Origin: Actinomycetes bacterium
Lineage (GTDB): Bacteria > Actinomycetota > Acidimicrobiia > Acidimicrobiales > Microtrichaceae
NCBI GenBank assembly: GCA_023450775.1
Contig: JAEXGP010000338.1
Span: 1 to 8,283, forward strand
DNA: 8,283 nt
Direction: 5' to 3'
The translations under genes were made by a program, and so were the position numbers. Below are positions 6,241 through 8,283 of the stretch, piece by piece (the stretch's first letter is position 1; each line of letters opens with the position of its first letter). Under the pieces are notes generated by a model that ran no database searches, was not told where the DNA came from, and saw nothing but the letters and a program-made list of their open reading frames with translations.

Positions 6241-7217
6241 TCGCACACCACGTCGCGGTGCAGGCACCGGGTGATCTCGCGCTCGAGCGCGTCGGGTTCC
6301 CACCCGTTGAAGAAGTCGCCGTGTGCGGAGTGGACCGAGCCGGAGGCGAGCCGCAGGTCGTGGCCCGGCCCGCTGATCGGGAACTTGATGCTGACCGTCA
6401 GCTGCGGCACCGACACCGGATGGTCTTCGGGACAGGCCCCGTCCCGGGAGTAGGTCATGTGGTCGCGGTGGCCGGGTACGTCCGCATGCTCGCCGTCCCA
6501 GCAGTCCGGGAACGTCAGCACCAGGGCCAACGGCGCGGTCACGGGGCACGAGGGCGGGTCGTCGGAGAGCGCGGTGCGCACCCCGCACGTCCAGCCGACG
6601 GCCTCGCCGGGTTGCGGTTCGGTGGCGTAGGGGTCACCGGCCAGCATCATGAGCCCGTCGGGGTACGGCACGAGCGTGGCGGGGTCGATCCCGGGCGCCG
6701 CTCGGTAGTAGGCGTGGATCGACACGGGCTCCACCGCCGTGTCGCCGTCGTACAGCGTGGGCTGCCAGTAGGCGGCGTCGTCGCCCGGCTTGTCGCACGT
6801 GGTGCGGCCCGCCCGCAGCGAGTCGGGGGTGCTGTCCTGATCGGTGGTCGTCGAGCCGTAGAAGTCGTGGCGGTGCGACAGGCCCACCTCGCCCGGGTAG
6901 ACGATCGGGTCGACCTCGCCGGAGTGCGAGTAGGTGCACTCGGCGACGAACTGCCCGAAGCCGCCCTGGGGGCCGACGTGGCGGGTCGGCACCGCGGGCG
7001 TCCCGTCGGACCACGTCGGCGGGTCGTCGAGCGGCATGGCCATGTCGTGGTGGTCGTGGTCGTGGGCGCCCGGGGCGTCCGACCGGGAGGGCCGGTCGGA
7101 CCCGCCGAGCGAGATCGCGAGCGCGGCGACGACGGTCAGGACGACGAGCAGCCCGGCGGCGACGACGGCCCCGTACCGGCCGACATCGGGGTCGGTGGTG
7201 TCGGCGAGGTCATCCAC
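6195..7217 (-). CDS. Membrane-anchored DUF1996 domain protein
   Basis: This 340-residue protein has a short cytoplasmic N-terminus, one membrane segment or signal anchor (about residues 14-38), and a large extracytoplasmic part. The linker contains HDHDHHDM (52-59), which could bind metal. The body matches the DUF1996 family, known from fungal and actinobacterial secreted proteins of unsettled function: C94 with a nearby SH, VDPIVYPG (102-109), SHRHDFYG (114-121), YWQPTLYD (150-157), FPDCWDG (236-242) and HSAHGDFFNGW (296-306). Eight cysteines (94, 141, 211, 224, 239, 262, 318, 325) suggest disulfides outside the cell. The GTG start at 7217 overlaps the stop of the beta-helix gene by eight bases, so the two are probably translated together and may act together at the surface. 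An ATGA overlap at 7213-7210 is in a different frame and leads nowhere. The domain call is strong; the biochemical role is unknown. Confidence 0.85.
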   Translation of the reverse strand: MDDLADTTDPDVGRYGAVVAAGLLVVLTVVAALAISLGGSDRPSRSDAPGAHDHDHHDMAMPLDDPPTWSDGTPAVPTRHVGPQGGFGQFVAECTYSHSGEVDPIVYPGEVGLSHRHDFYGSTTTDQDSTPDSLRAGRTTCDKPGDDAAYWQPTLYDGDTAVEPVSIHAYYRAAPGIDPATLVPYPDGLMMLAGDPYATEPQPGEAVGWTCGVRTALSDDPPSCPVTAPLALVLTFPDCWDGEHADVPGHRDHMTYSRDGACPEDHPVSVPQLTVSIKFPISGPGHDLRLASGSVHSAHGDFFNGWEPDALEREITRCLHRDVVCDLASNRQEEGPFLTR

Positions 7218-8283
7218 CGGTGGGTGCGGCCGGCAGCTGGATCGATGCCAGGTCGATCGCCATCGGCTTGGTGAACTTCGTCGCCTTGGCGGTCTTGGCG
7301 TTCGGCATGTTCTCCTGCGGGCCCGGCTCCGGCGTCGTCTTGTAGGCGTCGGGCCCGGGCTTGGCCGCGGGGCTGCCCATCAGGCCGATCAGGTCGAGCG
7401 GCGAGGCGTCCCAGTCGGTGGCGGTCGGCTCGCCGTTGCAGGGAGCCAGCTGCTCCAGGTTCGCCGGATTGGACGTGGTGAACACGTTGGCCGAGAAGCA
7501 GTTGCGGAGCGTGTTGGTGGTCTGGCCCGAGTTGGTCAGGTCCACGGTCCCCACCGCCAGGTCGGCCACCTCGGACCCCGAGACGTCGTTGCCCTCGACC
7601 GTGTTGAGGATCGGGTTCCACATCACCACGCACCCCTCGCCGATGATCTCGACCTCGACGCACTGCGCCTCGGGGATCGTGGGCTGGGCGCCGTCGGCCT
7701 TGGCCGGGGTCTCCTCGCACGGCGTGCCCCACTCGGTCTCCGCGGGCGCCAGGTCGTTGGCGTCGGACTCGGGGAACGGCACCAGGCCGATGCCGGTGCG
7801 GGCGTGGTTCCACACGCGGTTCTTGGTGATCAGCGCCTTGACCGCGCCGGCGGGCAGGATGCCGTTGCCCTGCGCCAGGAGCGACACGTCGATGCCGGGC
7901 CCGTCGGTCATGTTGTTGTCGTGCACCAGGTTGCCGGCGATCGTCGTCTCGCGGCTGGGGTAGCAGAGCTCGTAGGACCCCGAGTTCGGCACGATGCCGG
8001 CTCGGTTGTTCGCGAACTCCGAGTTCACGATGTACAGGTCGCCGCCCGAGTTGGTGCCGGAGTAGCCGAGGCCGTTGTACTCCGAGACGACCTCGCTGAT
8101 GACGGCGTCGCACTTGTAGCACTCGCCGATGTAGAAGCCGGCGTCGGGGCTGCCCGAGGCGTAGCTGTGGTCGAACTGGCCGTGGTAGGCGTCGAACGCG
8201 TAGACGCCGTAGTCGCCGTTGCGGTAGGCGGTGAGGTACGAGCCGCGGTAGCGGTCCGAGCCGGTCCAGTAGAAGCCGTTCGA
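7210..8283 (-). CDS. Parallel beta-helix repeat protein, 5' end missing
   Basis: The frame is open from the window edge to a TGA at 7212-7210, giving 357 residues without the N-terminus. The protein shows repeated short turns rich in Gly, Asn, Asp and Tyr, typical of right-handed parallel beta-helices (PbH1/NosD-like): for example DRYRGSYLTAYRNGDYGVYAF, DAYHGQFDHSYASGSPDAGFY, and then NSEFANNRAGI, TTIAGNLVHDNN, KALITKNRVWNHARTGIGLV and LNTVEGNDVSGSEVADL. Such proteins are usually secreted and often bind or cleave polysaccharides, but the fold alone does not prove catalysis. A CYKC motif sits at visible residues 55-58. The last 80 or so residues leave the repeat pattern and end in a Lys/Ala/Pro-rich tail. 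A GTG at 8028 lies inside a repeat, so it is not the start. The stop overlaps the DUF1996 start, so the pair forms an operon. The signal peptide, expected upstream, cannot be seen. Confidence 0.85.
   Translation of the reverse strand, partial: SNGFYWTGSDRYRGSYLTAYRNGDYGVYAFDAYHGQFDHSYASGSPDAGFYIGECYKCDAVISEVVSEYNGLGYSGTNSGGDLYIVNSEFANNRAGIVPNSGSYELCYPSRETTIAGNLVHDNNMTDGPGIDVSLLAQGNGILPAGAVKALITKNRVWNHARTGIGLVPFPESDANDLAPAETEWGTPCEETPAKADGAQPTIPEAQCVEVEIIGEGCVVMWNPILNTVEGNDVSGSEVADLAVGTVDLTNSGQTTNTLRNCFSANVFTTSNPANLEQLAPCNGEPTATDWDASPLDLIGLMGSPAAKPGPDAYKTTPEPGPQENMPNAKTAKATKFTKPMAIDLASIQLPAAPTGG

Noticed and set aside
7136..8122. Minus-strand open frame over the beta-helix gene, with an ATGA overlap at its end
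   Set aside because: It is an Arg/Gly/Ala-rich out-of-frame reading; the true frame shows clear beta-helix repeats and DUF1996 motifs.

Overview
The window is GC-rich DNA with strong G/C preference at third codon positions, GTG starts, start/stop overlaps and leaderless-type promoters. This points to a high-GC actinobacterium. An Acidimicrobiia-like or Nocardioides-like lineage is a guess from the gene content (large LuxR regulators, secreted beta-helix proteins), not something the sequence proves.

Layout. (1) Positions 1-1867, plus strand: the last codons of an unidentified gene, overlapping by a GTGA start/stop junction a 605-residue lipoprotein that joins a solute-binding-like domain to a von Willebrand factor A (VWA) domain with an intact metal site. 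(2) 1907-4648, minus strand: a 913-residue LuxR-family ATPase regulator of the LAL/MalT-like type, convergent with the lipoprotein gene. (3) 4649-4960: an intergenic region of about 310 bases, holding what looks like a leaderless promoter at its right end. (4) 4961-6164: three small genes on alternating strands. These are a 90-residue hypothetical protein with a probable small beta-barrel (+), a small gene that appears split by a frameshift (-), and a 148-residue GyrI-like effector-binding-domain protein (+). (5) 6195-8283, minus strand: a translationally coupled pair made of a secreted-type parallel beta-helix protein (5' end beyond the window) and a membrane-anchored DUF1996 protein with a His/Asp-rich linker.

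From the lipoprotein onward the strand alternates at each step, and the convergent gaps are only 30-39 bases. Only two pairs look co-transcribed: the partial gene with the lipoprotein, and the beta-helix gene with DUF1996. The middle section reads as loosely connected accessory genes. No mobile element, CRISPR array, rRNA or tRNA was recognised. The most unusual items are the split gene at 5270-5736, the coupled beta-helix/DUF1996 pair, and nested inverted repeats at 6172-6240 that can pair in two ways. I did not find a clear new defence or biosynthetic system.
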